This document shows, piece after piece, positions 26,673 to 36,106 of a DNA stretch of 53,503 nucleotides. The DNA is from Candidatus Enterococcus wittei. Its GTDB lineage: Bacteria; Bacillota; Bacilli; Lactobacillales; Enterococcaceae. The position numbers and the translations under genes were made by a program. A model generated the notes under the pieces. The model had not been told where the DNA came from. It was given only the letters and a program-made list of their open reading frames with translations, and did not search any database. The stretch lies in the NCBI RefSeq assembly GCF_002140175.1, contig NZ_NGMO01000002.1:266927-320429 (forward strand). The letters run 5' to 3'. Each line of letters begins with the position of its first letter. Positions within the stretch are counted from its first letter, which is position 1.

Positions 26673-28046
26673 ATGTTCAATAAAATAAAACAATTCGGGC
26701 GGAATTTCACGCAAACCGCACCGTTTATTTTAAGTAATACTGTGATCTTGATCCCTTATCTGTTGTTTTTAGGACTAAGCGATGGAACAAATTGGTCCTT
26801 AGTGCTCCCATTTACTTTATTTTATACTTTTCGGATGACGGGTTTATTTTTAGTGAGCAGTCTCCGTTTTGGTTTGGATAGCTATACTTTATTGATGATT
26901 GCTTTATTGATGGGAGGAGCGGGTTCATTCATCGGGATATTAGGGGTCGTTTATTTCCCCTTGTTTTATCTCTCTAGTATTTTACTAGGTTTGAGTGCCT
27001 CCTGGTTAACTCCAGCTAATCTGACGGTTAACTATCATGAGAAACAGCAGGGATTCACGAATATGACAGCCAATAAAATTCCGTTCGCTCTTTTTTTATT
27101 AGTGGTGTTATTTCGTTCGATTGAATCAGTTGGTACTGTACAGATAGTAGTTACGTTGGCATTGTATACGTTATTTTATATCATGGCGTATCATACTGTC
27201 AGTCATTATCCACGATATGAACTTGACTTTAAAGAAATCAAATCACATATAGTAGTTCCAAAAGAATTGTTTCTTTTCCTTGTTTTTTTTATTCTTTTGT
27301 TTCTGTTGAGGAATGCCCGTCTTCTTATGGACCCTCAGTTGTTTGACTTCGCTATTTATGGATTTGTCTTCCTATTCCTGTTAGCTGCATTTTATCTGGG
27401 AAGAGCAAGAAAGAACTGGAAATTGTCATCATGGCTAAATGTGTTTACTTTTTTGAGTGGGATGTTTGGCAATTTTCTCTTTTTATTTAGTACATTGTAT
27501 ATAGGTTGCGTATTTGGGTTTGATCGATTAAGTGTCTATCTGTATTTACCTTATGTGGCAGGGGTGGTCTTAGCAAAACTCTCTGGAAAGTCCGTTCTTC
27601 AGTTATCTACTCTTTCACCAGTATTGCTGCAATTGATCGGTTTACTTAGCTCTTTGCTGATTTTATTGTTTTCTCAACTATTTGGGATCGGGATATTTTT
27701 ACTTAGTTTCTGGTATACGGTAATGAACAGTTGGTTGAATCAGAGATATTGTGACGTAGAGACAGCTATTCCTACAGATCGACGAGTGATCACCAAGTTT
27801 ACGACACAAAACAAAGGTAGTGTTTCCCACCAATTTCTGTTGATGGCATTGATGCTTGGGGCAGCTCAATTATTGGATCAGCCAGTACGCATATTATTAC
27901 AGCTGACAGGAAAGCTTCCTGTTCCTGCATCCACGATTCAATTGATGGAATATGTGAAGTGGGGGAATATCGGTTTATTGATCATCGGGGTGATCATTGT
28001 TTATCTTCTATGGAAAAAGGAGGAAGAGCATGCGAATATTCATTGA
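26673..28046 (+). CDS. polytopic membrane protein, possibly MFS-like transporter
   Basis: A 457-aa protein with about 12 hydrophobic helices and a loop near the middle (YPRYELDFKEIKSHIVVPK, residues ~180-205), an arrangement like major facilitator transporters. The classic MFS A-motif (GxxxDRxGRR) is not clear, so the family call is tentative. The C-terminus is short and charged (WKKEEEHANIH). AAGGAG lies 8 nt before the ATG. Its last 17 bp overlap the UPF0178 gene, so the two are translated from one mRNA. I do not recognise a substrate. Confidence 0.75.
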   Translation: MFNKIKQFGRNFTQTAPFILSNTVILIPYLLFLGLSDGTNWSLVLPFTLFYTFRMTGLFLVSSLRFGLDSYTLLMIALLMGGAGSFIGILGVVYFPLFYLSSILLGLSASWLTPANLTVNYHEKQQGFTNMTANKIPFALFLLVVLFRSIESVGTVQIVVTLALYTLFYIMAYHTVSHYPRYELDFKEIKSHIVVPKELFLFLVFFILLFLLRNARLLMDPQLFDFAIYGFVFLFLLAAFYLGRARKNWKLSSWLNVFTFLSGMFGNFLFLFSTLYIGCVFGFDRLSVYLYLPYVAGVVLAKLSGKSVLQLSTLSPVLLQLIGLLSSLLILLFSQLFGIGIFLLSFWYTVMNSWLNQRYCDVETAIPTDRRVITKFTTQNKGSVSHQFLLMALMLGAAQLLDQPVRILLQLTGKLPVPASTIQLMEYVKWGNIGLLIIGVIIVYLLWKKEEEHANIH

Positions 28047-28482
28047 TGGTGATGGCTCACCAGTCAAAGAAGATGTCATCGAAATTGCTACCGCACATCA
28101 AGTCGAAGTAATGATCGTTACAAGTGTAGATCATTACACCAATAAAGAATACCCAAGTACAGTACACTTTATTTATGTCGATAAAGGGGCGGATAGTGCA
28201 GACTATAAAATTGTTGGAATGATCCGTAAAGGTGATTTATTAGTGACTCAAGATTATGGCCTAGCTTCCCTTGTATTGCCTAAGGGCGTACGAGTCTTTC
28301 ATCAATCAGGAAAAGAATTCGATGCAACGAATATCAATGGATTGCTGGAACAACGCTACCAAAGCAGTCAGATGAGGAAAGCGGGTGTCCGAACAAAAGG
28401 ACCTAAACCATTTACACCACAAGATCATCAGCGGTTTAAAAAGGCTTTAAAAGGGGCATTGACCGTACAATGGACTGAGTAA
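28030..28482 (+). CDS. UPF0178 (YaiI/YqxD) family protein
   Basis: A 150-aa soluble protein of a PIN-like, NYN-related family with unknown function. It begins MRIFIDGDGSPVKEDV, where the usual family motif is DADACPVK; the two Asp residues are kept but Ala and Cys are replaced by Gly and Ser. The later segments GADSADYKIVG, GDLLVTQDYGLASLVL and RTKGPKPFT fit the family well. The ATG at 28030 is preceded by AAGGAGGAAGAGC inside the end of the upstream gene. Frames starting earlier are within that gene and are rejected. Confidence 0.88.
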   Translation: MRIFIDGDGSPVKEDVIEIATAHQVEVMIVTSVDHYTNKEYPSTVHFIYVDKGADSADYKIVGMIRKGDLLVTQDYGLASLVLPKGVRVFHQSGKEFDATNINGLLEQRYQSSQMRKAGVRTKGPKPFTPQDHQRFKKALKGALTVQWTE

Positions 28483-28857
28483 ATGATGGGCAAGAAAAAC
28501 AGATAGAACAAAGACTTTTTCTATTAAAAGAATGCTTAGATCGCAACTAAACTATTACTCTACTGGGTGTGAACTTGTATACTAAAGCTAAATTAATAGT
28601 TGTTTTTGAACAAAACAGCCGTGGATCTCTTAGAAGTTGAATTTCTGATGGAGGCGCAAGTATTATTTACCAAATGATAAAAAAGCGATTTTTAGAATCT
28701 TTTACTTCTTTTCTGTCTAAACGTCTGCGCTATTAATGAGAGCGAATGCTCAGCGTATACGCATGGTAGATGGTTTTTTCGAAAAAAATAGATATATTTC
28801 AGATTCCTGTAAATAAATGTGACAACCTTATCCTTTTTAGGATGGGTTGTTTTTTTG
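28483..28857 (+). terminator. gap ending in a terminator (28822-28857)
   Basis: ACAACCTTATCC and GGATGGGTTGT form a stem followed by eight T residues (28822-28857). The preceding 340 bp are AT-rich; I see no open frame, promoter or clear RNA fold in them. Confidence 0.75.
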
Positions 28858-28883
28858 AATTTACTAGAAATAGAGCGAGTTCT

Positions 28884-28913
28884 TTGATTGCTTTGTGGCA
28901 CAGATGATATAAT
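28884..28913 (+). promoter_or_regulatory. promoter of the DUF2512 gene
   Basis: TTGATT (28884-28889), 18 nt, then a perfect TATAAT (28908-28913). Confidence 0.7.
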
Positions 28914-28972
28914 AATTAGTGTATTTTAATTTATTGGTCATGTTCTTCTAATTAAAGAGAGGAGTGAAAAAA

Positions 28973-29338
28973 ATGAAACATGTAAAAGCGTTAGTAGTAA
29001 AAGCAATTATGATTTGGGCAATTTTGTGGATCGTGTTAACTGGTTTATACGGTGTTAGTTTTATGGATTCTACCATTATTGGGGTGATCATTGTTGTAAT
29101 GATTTATGTTTTAGGTGATCTACTGATTTTGAGAAAATTAGGAAATATCCCAGCTACGATTGCTGATGCTGGATCAGCAGCCCTTATTATCTGGGCATAT
29201 CTATACTTTATGAATGATCTATCTGATATTTGGATGAGAGTTCTAGTACCTGCATTGTTGATTGGAGTCGCTGAATGGTTCTTCCATAAATGGTTATTGA
29301 ATCAAGGGATTGTCCCAGACGAACGTAAAATGGAATAG
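28973..29338 (+). CDS. DUF2512 (YndM-like) membrane protein
   Basis: A 121-aa protein with four closely spaced membrane helices: VVKAIMIWAILWIVLTGLYG, then a VGD-type VLGDLLILRKLGN block, IADAGSAALIIWAYLYF, and LVPALLIGVAEWFFHKWLL. This is the DUF2512 pattern; the function is unknown, and the Bacillus relative YndM is a sporulation-period membrane protein. I start at the ATG at 28973, 8 nt after GAGAGGAG; a GTG three codons earlier overlaps that site. A bidirectional terminator follows. Confidence 0.85.
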   Translation: MKHVKALVVKAIMIWAILWIVLTGLYGVSFMDSTIIGVIIVVMIYVLGDLLILRKLGNIPATIADAGSAALIIWAYLYFMNDLSDIWMRVLVPALLIGVAEWFFHKWLLNQGIVPDERKME

Positions 29339-29404
29339 ATGTAAATGTTAAGTAGGAGTTTGGTCGCTTTGAGCGACTTGTAAGTATAATTGATTTTAAG
29401 TGGT

Positions 29405-29459
29405 AAGCCAAAGAACCCCCAAGATAGTTTCTTCTATTTCGGGGATTCTTCGGCTTATT
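29405..29459. terminator. bidirectional terminator, overlapping the 3' end of the UbiB-type gene
   Basis: AAGCCAAAGAACCCCCAAGA pairs with the later TTTCGGGGATTCTTCGGCTT with few mismatches. It serves both the DUF2512 gene and the convergent UbiB-type gene, whose last codon lies inside the stem. Confidence 0.82.
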
Positions 29460-31194
29460 TTCGGCGTTTTTTAAAATAGGTGATCAAGGTATCGATTGCT
29501 AAAAATAGAATCACTACAGCTGCTATCGTATAAGTGAAAATACCTAAAATAGTGATAAAGTTGACTTGATCAGTGGGAGCTGCCTGAACTAAGAGAGAGG
29601 AACCCACGATCAAAGCAGCTAAGATCACACCAAAGACTAAGCGATTGACCATGCTTTCAATGCGGTTGAATAATTGGTCTTGCTTCTTTAGCTCTAAGTT
29701 GATTTTCCCTTGACCATTTCCCCAAGCTTCAATTAAGTGATGGATCTGTTGCGGAAGTTTGGGTACAGTTTTCATACTTTCAAACAAATCCAAACCGCTT
29801 TGTTTCAGCGTGTCTTCAAGGGATAGATGTGTTAAGAAATATCGTTGTGCAAAAGGAGAAGCAACCTCCATCAATGAGATTTCAGGATCTAATACACGAA
29901 TCACACCTTCTAAGGTGCTAAAAGCTTTCAAAAGCAGCGTAATATCGCGATCAATCTGTAAATGATTTTGGTGACAGATTTTAATGATTTGTGTAAAGAC
30001 TTGCTGCAAATCAATATCTTCAATAGGTGAGTCTAAGTATTGAGCTAAAAAATCTGCTAGTTGCTGGTGAAAGTTGCTTTCGTCAAAGGCGCCTTCTTGT
30101 TGACACAGAAGAACTACTGCTTTTTCGATCCGATATAAGTCTCTAGTGTAAAGGGCAAGCACGGCTTCCACTAATTTTTGGCGAAGGGAAGTAGATAGAT
30201 GACCCATCATGCCAAAGTCAATGTAGCTGAGAACATAAGGCTGTAATGGCTCGGTTACGCTTGTTTCTGCTTTAACCGTAAAGGCACCTAATTCTTTTTG
30301 GTATTCCTTCGTGTCGGTTGTCACATTTTTTTCTGCTTCTTCCGGACTTAAGATTTTGAATAATAAGTTCCCAGGGTGAGGATCTGCGTGAAAGAAGCCA
30401 TCATCAAAGACTTGTTTCATAAAGTGTTCAATCAGTAGTTTGGCGATCTGCTGTTTTAATTGAGAATTTCCGATTGTTTCAATGATTGAGGAGTCTGATT
30501 CCTTTAGGTTCATGAGGTGATTTAAATTTTCACCAGACATTTCCTCCATCACAATGACTTTTTTAGAACAGAAAGCTTCATAGATTTTAGGGGTGCGGAT
30601 CTCTCGCCAATGATCATTCAATTGATAGAATTGCGCACCATTTTGGCTTTCTTTATAAAAATCCAATTCGTTTGTTAAGGAACGTTTGACTTCTTGTAGT
30701 ACCCCTTTCAAGTCGATCACACTAGTTTCAGGAATATATTTGATTAAAGGAATAGCTCGTTCAAACAATTGCAAGTCCATGAGGATTTCCTCCGCAATAT
30801 TAGGGTGCTGGACTTTGACGACTACTGCTTCACCATTTTTCAATATGGCCCGATGTGCTTGTCCCATTGAAGCAGAGGCAAAGGGAATTTGGTTGAATTC
30901 ATCAAAAATCGTCTCAAGAGACTCGTTTAATTCAGTTTCAATCGTGTGTTTAGTTATTTCGAAGGAATCACTAGGCACACTGTCTTGTAGTGTTTTAAAA
31001 GTCTTCGTGAAATTTGGAGAGAGCAAATCATCTCGAACAGAAAGCATTTGTCCAATTTTTATAAAGGTAGGACCTAATTCTTCGAAAGCGGATTTGACTT
31101 GATCGGGATTTTTTTGCTGGATCAAGTTAGGGATGACGTTAAATTTTATAAGAACACGTAAAATTTCGGTTAAACGACCGTGGGTTTTTGCCAT
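29455..31194 (-). CDS. UbiB/AarF (ABC1/ADCK) kinase-like membrane protein
   Basis: A 579-aa atypical kinase-like protein. Visible motifs are the KxGQ-type FIKIGQMLSVRDDLL, the Ala-rich nucleotide loop ASASMGQAHRA, Lys in VVVKVQHPNI, Glu in VMEEMSG, HADPHPGNL and DFGMMG. Two membrane helices close the C-terminus. In proteobacteria UbiB serves ubiquinone synthesis; enterococci make demethylmenaquinone or lack respiratory quinones, so a role in lipid or isoprenoid handling is more open. The ATG at 31194 is chosen because AGAAAGGA then lies 9 nt upstream; a GTG three codons earlier abuts that site. It ends in a shared terminator. Confidence 0.92.
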   Translation of the reverse strand: MAKTHGRLTEILRVLIKFNVIPNLIQQKNPDQVKSAFEELGPTFIKIGQMLSVRDDLLSPNFTKTFKTLQDSVPSDSFEITKHTIETELNESLETIFDEFNQIPFASASMGQAHRAILKNGEAVVVKVQHPNIAEEILMDLQLFERAIPLIKYIPETSVIDLKGVLQEVKRSLTNELDFYKESQNGAQFYQLNDHWREIRTPKIYEAFCSKKVIVMEEMSGENLNHLMNLKESDSSIIETIGNSQLKQQIAKLLIEHFMKQVFDDGFFHADPHPGNLLFKILSPEEAEKNVTTDTKEYQKELGAFTVKAETSVTEPLQPYVLSYIDFGMMGHLSTSLRQKLVEAVLALYTRDLYRIEKAVVLLCQQEGAFDESNFHQQLADFLAQYLDSPIEDIDLQQVFTQIIKICHQNHLQIDRDITLLLKAFSTLEGVIRVLDPEISLMEVASPFAQRYFLTHLSLEDTLKQSGLDLFESMKTVPKLPQQIHHLIEAWGNGQGKINLELKKQDQLFNRIESMVNRLVFGVILAALIVGSSLLVQAAPTDQVNFITILGIFTYTIAAVVILFLAIDTLITYFKKRRK

Positions 31195-31214
31195 GATCTT
31201 CACTCCTTTCTCTT

Positions 31215-31243
31215 ATCATAACTGCAAAGGAAAAATGCGACAA
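31215..31243 (-). promoter_or_regulatory. promoter of the UbiB-type gene
   Basis: On the minus strand TTGTCG (31238-31243), 17 nt, TATGAT (31215-31220). The leader would be about 15 nt. Confidence 0.6.
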
Positions 31244-31406
31244 CTATTCTGATAGAAAGGGGTAGGATGGAGGAAAGAAAACGAGGAGTTTGACGAATGA
31301 TCGAAAGCTTCTTCACCTTTTTTAAAATAAGATGTTTGAATCTTTTGATTTTGTGCTAAAATATGAAGTAAAAATGGAACGATAACGAATACAGGAGGAC
31401 AATCTT

Positions 31407-32474
31407 TTGAAGATTACTTTATTATATGGCGGACGCAGTGCGGAACATGATGTTTCGATCCTTTCAGCGTTCTCAGTTTTAAATGCAATTTATTATGCCT
31501 ATTACCAAGTTCAACTCGTATTTATCAGCAAAGAAGGACAATGGGTGAAAGGCCCATTATTAACCGAAAAACCTGCCAGTGAAGCGGATCTACACTTAAC
31601 GTGGGATCCAAGTGGTAAAATGACCGAAGGATTTACCGGGAAAGTCATCAATCCAGGGGAAATCAAAGAAGAAGGCACTATCGTCTTTCCTGTTCTTCAT
31701 GGGCCAAATGGAGAAGATGGAACGATTCAAGGATTCTTAGAAACATTGAACATGCCTTATGTTGGTGCAGGTGTTTTAACGAGTGCTTGTGCGATGGACA
31801 AGATCATGACGAAATATATTTTACAAGCAGCGGGTGTCCCACAAGTTCCGTATGTTCCTGTACTGAAAAATCAGTGGAAAGAAAATCCTAAAAAAGTATT
31901 TGATCAATGTGAAGGTTCATTGCTTTATCCAATGTTTGTGAAACCAGCAAATATGGGTTCAAGTGTTGGGATCTCAAAAGCAGAGAACCGAGAAGAACTG
32001 CAACAAGCACTTGCTACTGCCTATCAATATGATTCACGAGCAATCGTCGAACAAGGGATCGAAGCAAGGGAGATCGAAGTCGCTGTTTTAGGAAACGAAG
32101 ACGTGCGTACAACGTTGCCAGGGGAAGTAGTCAAAGACGTAGCCTTTTACGACTATGAAGCAAAATATATAAATAATAAAATCGAAATGCAGATTCCAGC
32201 AGAGGTGCCAGAAGAAGTTCATCAAAAAGCTCAAGAATATGCAAAAATCGCTTATACGATGTTAGGTGGAAGCGGCTTGAGTCGCTGTGATTTCTTCTTA
32301 ACAAATAAAAATGAATTATTTCTTAATGAATTAAATTCAATGCCGGGATTTACGGCTTTCAGCATGTATCCTTTATTGTGGGAAAATATGGGACTTAAAT
32401 ACGGTGATTTGATTGAAGAGTTGATCCAGTTAGGCTTGAATCGTTATAATCAGAGACAAAGTTTTTTTGAATAA
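31407..32474 (+). CDS. ddl: D-alanine--D-alanine ligase
   Basis: A 355-aa ATP-grasp enzyme making the D-Ala-D-Ala dipeptide for peptidoglycan. The N-terminal LLYGGRSAEHDVS, the ATP-binding GSSVGISK loop, and the omega-loop FYDYEAKY are intact. The last Tyr of that loop (Tyr254) is the residue found in D-Ala ligases; D-Ala-D-Lac ligases have another residue there, so ordinary vancomycin-susceptible precursor is expected. It starts with TTG at 31407, 6-7 nt after AGGAGGA, where the protein begins MKITLLYGG. An extended -10 box TGC-TAAAAT is at 31354-31362. murF follows, with a 215-bp gap containing a long hairpin. Confidence 0.97.
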   Translation: MKITLLYGGRSAEHDVSILSAFSVLNAIYYAYYQVQLVFISKEGQWVKGPLLTEKPASEADLHLTWDPSGKMTEGFTGKVINPGEIKEEGTIVFPVLHGPNGEDGTIQGFLETLNMPYVGAGVLTSACAMDKIMTKYILQAAGVPQVPYVPVLKNQWKENPKKVFDQCEGSLLYPMFVKPANMGSSVGISKAENREELQQALATAYQYDSRAIVEQGIEAREIEVAVLGNEDVRTTLPGEVVKDVAFYDYEAKYINNKIEMQIPAEVPEEVHQKAQEYAKIAYTMLGGSGLSRCDFFLTNKNELFLNELNSMPGFTAFSMYPLLWENMGLKYGDLIEELIQLGLNRYNQRQSFFE

Positions 32475-32521
32475 AATGGATGTATCAGTTACGCAGAAAA
32501 ATAAAAGCTAAATGAAAGATA

Positions 32522-32605
32522 AAGGTTGTGGAATAGTCATGATGAGCTGATGAAAGTAAAGGGATTGAGTCCTGACACTTTCACAATGACTATTTTCGCA
32601 ACCTT
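32522..32605 (+). repeat. long stem-loop between ddl and murF
   Basis: AAGGTTGTGGAATAGTCAT (32522-32540) pairs with ATGACTATTTTCGCAACCTT (32586-32605), nearly the full length; TGAAAGT/ACTTTCA pair inside. No T run follows, so it is not a normal terminator. It may stabilise the mRNA, be processed, or be a mobile hairpin repeat. Confidence 0.65.
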
Positions 32606-32689
32606 ACTAATTGGAGTGATGAAACGGTACGTATTCACTCAACGTGCTGTTTGATGACTACTCGCCTTAAGTGGAAAGGACCGAGAAAG

Positions 32690-34042
32690 ATGAATATAAC
32701 CATACAAGAAATTGCACAAGCTGTAGGAAGTCAGCATGATTCAACAAAAACAATTACGAATGTGGAGTTTGATAGTCGAAAAGTGACCGAAGGGAGTTTG
32801 TTTGTTCCTCTCGCTGGAACAAGAGATGGTCATGAATTTATTGAGCAAGCACTCGCTAACGGTGCAGTCGCTTCTTTTTGGAGCTGGAATTTGGAAAAAG
32901 CGCCTGAAGGAATCGAGGTCATCCCTGTAAAAGATCCGTTGAAAGCGATGCAAGAACTAGCACAATATTATTTAGCAAAGGTAGGTGCTGATGTTGTTGC
33001 GATTACAGGAAGTAATGGGAAGACAACAACGAAAGATCTGACCGCATCTGTCTTATCTCAAGTATATAAAACCTATAAGACACAAGGAAATTACAATAAT
33101 AATATTGGCATGCCCTATACTATTTTGCATATGCCAGAAGACACAGAAAAAATCGTTTTGGAAATGGGAATGGATCATGCCCATGAAATTACAGAGTTAT
33201 CCTTGATGGCTCAACCTAAAGTGGCGGCTATCACCATGATCGGAGAAGCACATATTGAAAATTTAGGCTCAAGAGAAGGAATTGCTAAAGCAAAAATGGA
33301 GATCACTGATGGATTAGTGGCTGATGGATTGTTGGTTATTCCAGAAAATGAACCCTTGCTCCCACCATTAACACATTTTCTGAAACAAAGAATCCAAACA
33401 TTTGGGATCAATGAGGGAGATATCTCTGCGAAGATCATCTTAGAAGAAAAGCAACAAACTATTTTTGAAGTTGCTGGAGAGACTATGACGATTCCATTAC
33501 CTGGAAGCTACAATGTAACCAATGCATTGATCGCTTATACTATTGGACGCTTTTTTGGCATCAATATTGCGGCGATTCAGCGTGGCTTAGCCAGTGTAGC
33601 CGTCACACAAAATCGGACAGAATGGTTAACTGCTGGAAATGGTGCAGCGATATTAAGTGATGTGTACAATGCCAATCCAACTGCAATGGGCTTAGTTTTA
33701 GATACGGTAGCAAAATTTCCTACCCCTGGACGAAGATTAGCTGTACTAGCAGATATGCTAGAATTGGGAGAAGATTCTTTAGCAATGCATGCGAAGATGA
33801 GTGAACATATTACTCCTGAAGCATTCTCAAAAATCTTTTTATATGGAAAGCAAATGCGTGCTTTAAAAGAAGCTCTCGCACAGAAATATCCTGGACTTAT
33901 TGTTTTTTATATAGAAGAAGACAAAGAAAAATTGATTTCATCAGTCAAAAAAGAGCTACAACCAACAGATACTATTGTGCTAAAAGGAAGCAACAGTATG
34001 GGCTTGATTGAAGTAGTGCAGGAATTACAAGGAATGAAATAA
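32690..34042 (+). CDS. murF: UDP-MurNAc-tripeptide--D-alanyl-D-alanine ligase
   Basis: A 450-aa Mur ligase that adds the D-Ala-D-Ala made by the upstream ddl product to the UDP-MurNAc-tripeptide, the last cytosolic step of precursor synthesis. The N-terminal domain binds the UDP substrate (SRKVTEGSLFVPLAG). The P-loop is ITGSNGKTTTKDL. EMGMDHAHEI and HIENLGSREGIAKAK, with the carbamylated-Lys region, and VYNANPTAM in the C-terminal domain are present. The start MNITIQEIAQAVG at 32690 fits the family; an upstream ATG would add 13 unrelated residues. No promoter is evident in the gap, so it is probably co-transcribed with ddl. Confidence 0.97.
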   Translation: MNITIQEIAQAVGSQHDSTKTITNVEFDSRKVTEGSLFVPLAGTRDGHEFIEQALANGAVASFWSWNLEKAPEGIEVIPVKDPLKAMQELAQYYLAKVGADVVAITGSNGKTTTKDLTASVLSQVYKTYKTQGNYNNNIGMPYTILHMPEDTEKIVLEMGMDHAHEITELSLMAQPKVAAITMIGEAHIENLGSREGIAKAKMEITDGLVADGLLVIPENEPLLPPLTHFLKQRIQTFGINEGDISAKIILEEKQQTIFEVAGETMTIPLPGSYNVTNALIAYTIGRFFGINIAAIQRGLASVAVTQNRTEWLTAGNGAAILSDVYNANPTAMGLVLDTVAKFPTPGRRLAVLADMLELGEDSLAMHAKMSEHITPEAFSKIFLYGKQMRALKEALAQKYPGLIVFYIEEDKEKLISSVKKELQPTDTIVLKGSNSMGLIEVVQELQGMK

Positions 34043-34053
34043 GACCTGTAAAC

Positions 34054-34361
34054 TTGCAGAAAACAAAATAATATGTTAGAATAACCTATTGCCGAAAGAT
34101 GAAGAGAAATTGGACTGGGTTTATCATTTTTTGTAATTGCTAAAGCCAGATGTCATAATAATGATAAAGCTGAACGCGACCCGTTTGGCTTTTCTAATGC
34201 CTAAACTTCGCAAAGTGATTTTTCGGTGGTGCATAGAGGCTAGTGCTAGATGAAAAACATGCATAGCCACTGTCAAAAGAAACAAACACTTTGACCGAAC
34301 AATCGACGGGGTAGCAATATTTAGCTACATCCTCAGTTAACAACCATATAGGAGGATTCAT
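34054..34361 (+). promoter_or_regulatory. cshA promoter and long leader
   Basis: TTGCAG (34054-34059), 17 nt, TAGAAT (34077-34082), with TGT before the -10 as an extended element. The mRNA would have a ~270-nt leader. AAAGCCA pairs with TGGCTTT (about 34142-34197), and GTAGC/GCTAC forms a hairpin just before the gene. Long leaders are common in cold-induced helicase genes; the role here is inference. Confidence 0.6.
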
Positions 34362-35891
34362 TTGAAATTTAAAGAACTAGAATTATCACCAGAATTATTA
34401 CAATCAGTAGAGCGTGCAGGGTTTGAAGAAGCGACGCCAATCCAAGCAGAAACGATTCCACTTGCCTTAGATGGAAAAGACGTAATTGGACAAGCGCAAA
34501 CAGGGACAGGTAAAACAGCTGCATTTGGACTGCCTATGCTAGAAAAAATTGATACTACACGTTCAGAGTTGCAAGGATTAGTTATTGCACCTACTCGTGA
34601 ATTAGCCATCCAAACACAAGAAGAACTTTACCGCCTTGGTCGCGACAAACGTGTACGTGTACAAGCTGTCTACGGTGGGGCTGACATCGGTCGCCAAATC
34701 CGTGGATTGAAAGATCGTCCACATATCGTTGTTGGTACACCAGGACGTATGTTGGATCATATCAACCGCCACACATTGAAACTTGGTACTGTTGAAGTAT
34801 TAGTCTTAGATGAAGCGGATGAAATGTTGAATATGGGCTTTTTAGAAGATATTGAAAGTATCATTTCAAAAGTACCTGATCAACGTCAAACATTATTATT
34901 CTCAGCTACAATGCCGCCAGCAATCAAAAGCATCGGTGTGAAATTCATGAAAGATCCTACTCACGTGAAGATCAAAACCAAAGAAATGACAGCTGATTTG
35001 ATTGACCAATATTACGTGCGTGCAAAAGAATATGAAAAATTCGATGTAATGACACGTCTATTAGATGTTCAATCACCAGAATTAACAATCGTTTTTGGAC
35101 GCACAAAACGTCGTGTGGATGAATTAGCACGTGGTCTAGAAGCTCGTGGCTATCGTGCAGAAGGAATCCATGGAGACCTTTCTCAACAAAAACGGATGAG
35201 TGTGCTACGTTCATTCAAGAGCGGCCATTTAGATATTCTAGTAGCGACGGATGTTGCTGCTCGTGGCTTGGATATTTCAGGTGTGACACACGTTTACAAC
35301 TATGATATTCCTCAAGATCCAGAAAGCTACGTTCACCGTATTGGTCGTACAGGGCGTGCTGGTAAAGGTGGAATGTCTGTAACATTTGTGACACCAAATG
35401 AAATGGGCTATCTACATGTTATTGAAAACTTAACGAAAAAACGGATGACAACTTTACGTCCGCCAACTGAAAAAGAAGCGTTCAAAGGACAGCTAGGTGC
35501 TGCAGTTGAGCAAATCGAAGAAAAATTGGCAGAAAATGGGTTAGATAAATATTTGCAAACCGCAGATAAATTGTTAGAAGAATATTCTGCTCAAGATCTT
35601 GTTGCGTTGTTATTGAAAACAACAGCAAAAGATCCATCTGATGCAACCCCAGTAAAAATCACACCAGAACGTCCATTGCCTATGCAGAAAAAAGGCTATA
35701 ATAAAAATGGAAAACGTGGTGGCGGAGGTGGCGGAAACAACCGTAACCGTCGTGACAACGGAAACTATCGTGGTAACAAATCAGCAAAAGGTAGTTACAG
35801 TAAAAACCACAATAAACAAAAAGACAGCGGTAGTGGCAAACGCACAAATGATAAAAAGCGTGGGTTTGTGATCCGTACGAATAATGATTAA
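34362..35891 (+). CDS. cshA: DEAD-box RNA helicase CshA
   Basis: A 509-aa ATP-dependent RNA helicase. Motifs in order: Q motif ([14 protein letters not shown]), [31 protein letters not shown], then the RecA2 motifs [22 protein letters not shown] and [10 protein letters not shown]. The C-terminal tail is basic and rich in Gly, Asn and Arg, as in CshA of Firmicutes, and should bind RNA and contact the degradosome (RNase Y, PNPase, glycolytic enzymes). It starts with TTG at 34362, 6 nt after AGGAGG. It is monocistronic with a strong terminator. Cold and ribosome-assembly roles are known for the family. Confidence 0.95.
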   Translation: MKFKELELSPELLQSVERAGFEEATPIQAETIPLALDGKDVIGQAQTGTGKTAAFGLPMLEKIDTTRSELQGLVIAPTRELAIQTQEELYRLGRDKRVRVQAVYGGADIGRQIRGLKDRPHIVVGTPGRMLDHINRHTLKLGTVEVLVLDEADEMLNMGFLEDIESIISKVPDQRQTLLFSATMPPAIKSIGVKFMKDPTHVKIKTKEMTADLIDQYYVRAKEYEKFDVMTRLLDVQSPELTIVFGRTKRRVDELARGLEARGYRAEGIHGDLSQQKRMSVLRSFKSGHLDILVATDVAARGLDISGVTHVYNYDIPQDPESYVHRIGRTGRAGKGGMSVTFVTPNEMGYLHVIENLTKKRMTTLRPPTEKEAFKGQLGAAVEQIEEKLAENGLDKYLQTADKLLEEYSAQDLVALLLKTTAKDPSDATPVKITPERPLPMQKKGYNKNGKRGGGGGGNNRNRRDNGNYRGNKSAKGSYSKNHNKQKDSGSGKRTNDKKRGFVIRTNND

Positions 35892-36062
35892 GCTGAGAAC
35901 ATGATGCGTTAAGCTCTGAGTGTTAAGTTTGAGTTTGTGAAAAATAGTTTCCCTATTTTTCGGGTTTCAACTTGATACTGAAGGGGTTGGAATTAACTCT
36001 AGCTAGTCAATTTGATGAGGCTGGGAACACGTTTCTTCTCAAAACAAAAGTCCTTAAATATC

Positions 36063-36106
36063 AAATCAACCCGATCAGGTAAACTGTCTGATCGGGTTGA
36101 TTTTTA
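36063..36106 (+). terminator. cshA terminator
   Basis: AAATCAACCCGATCAG (36063-36078) and CTGATCGGGTTGATTT are perfect complements, followed by T residues. Confidence 0.92.
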
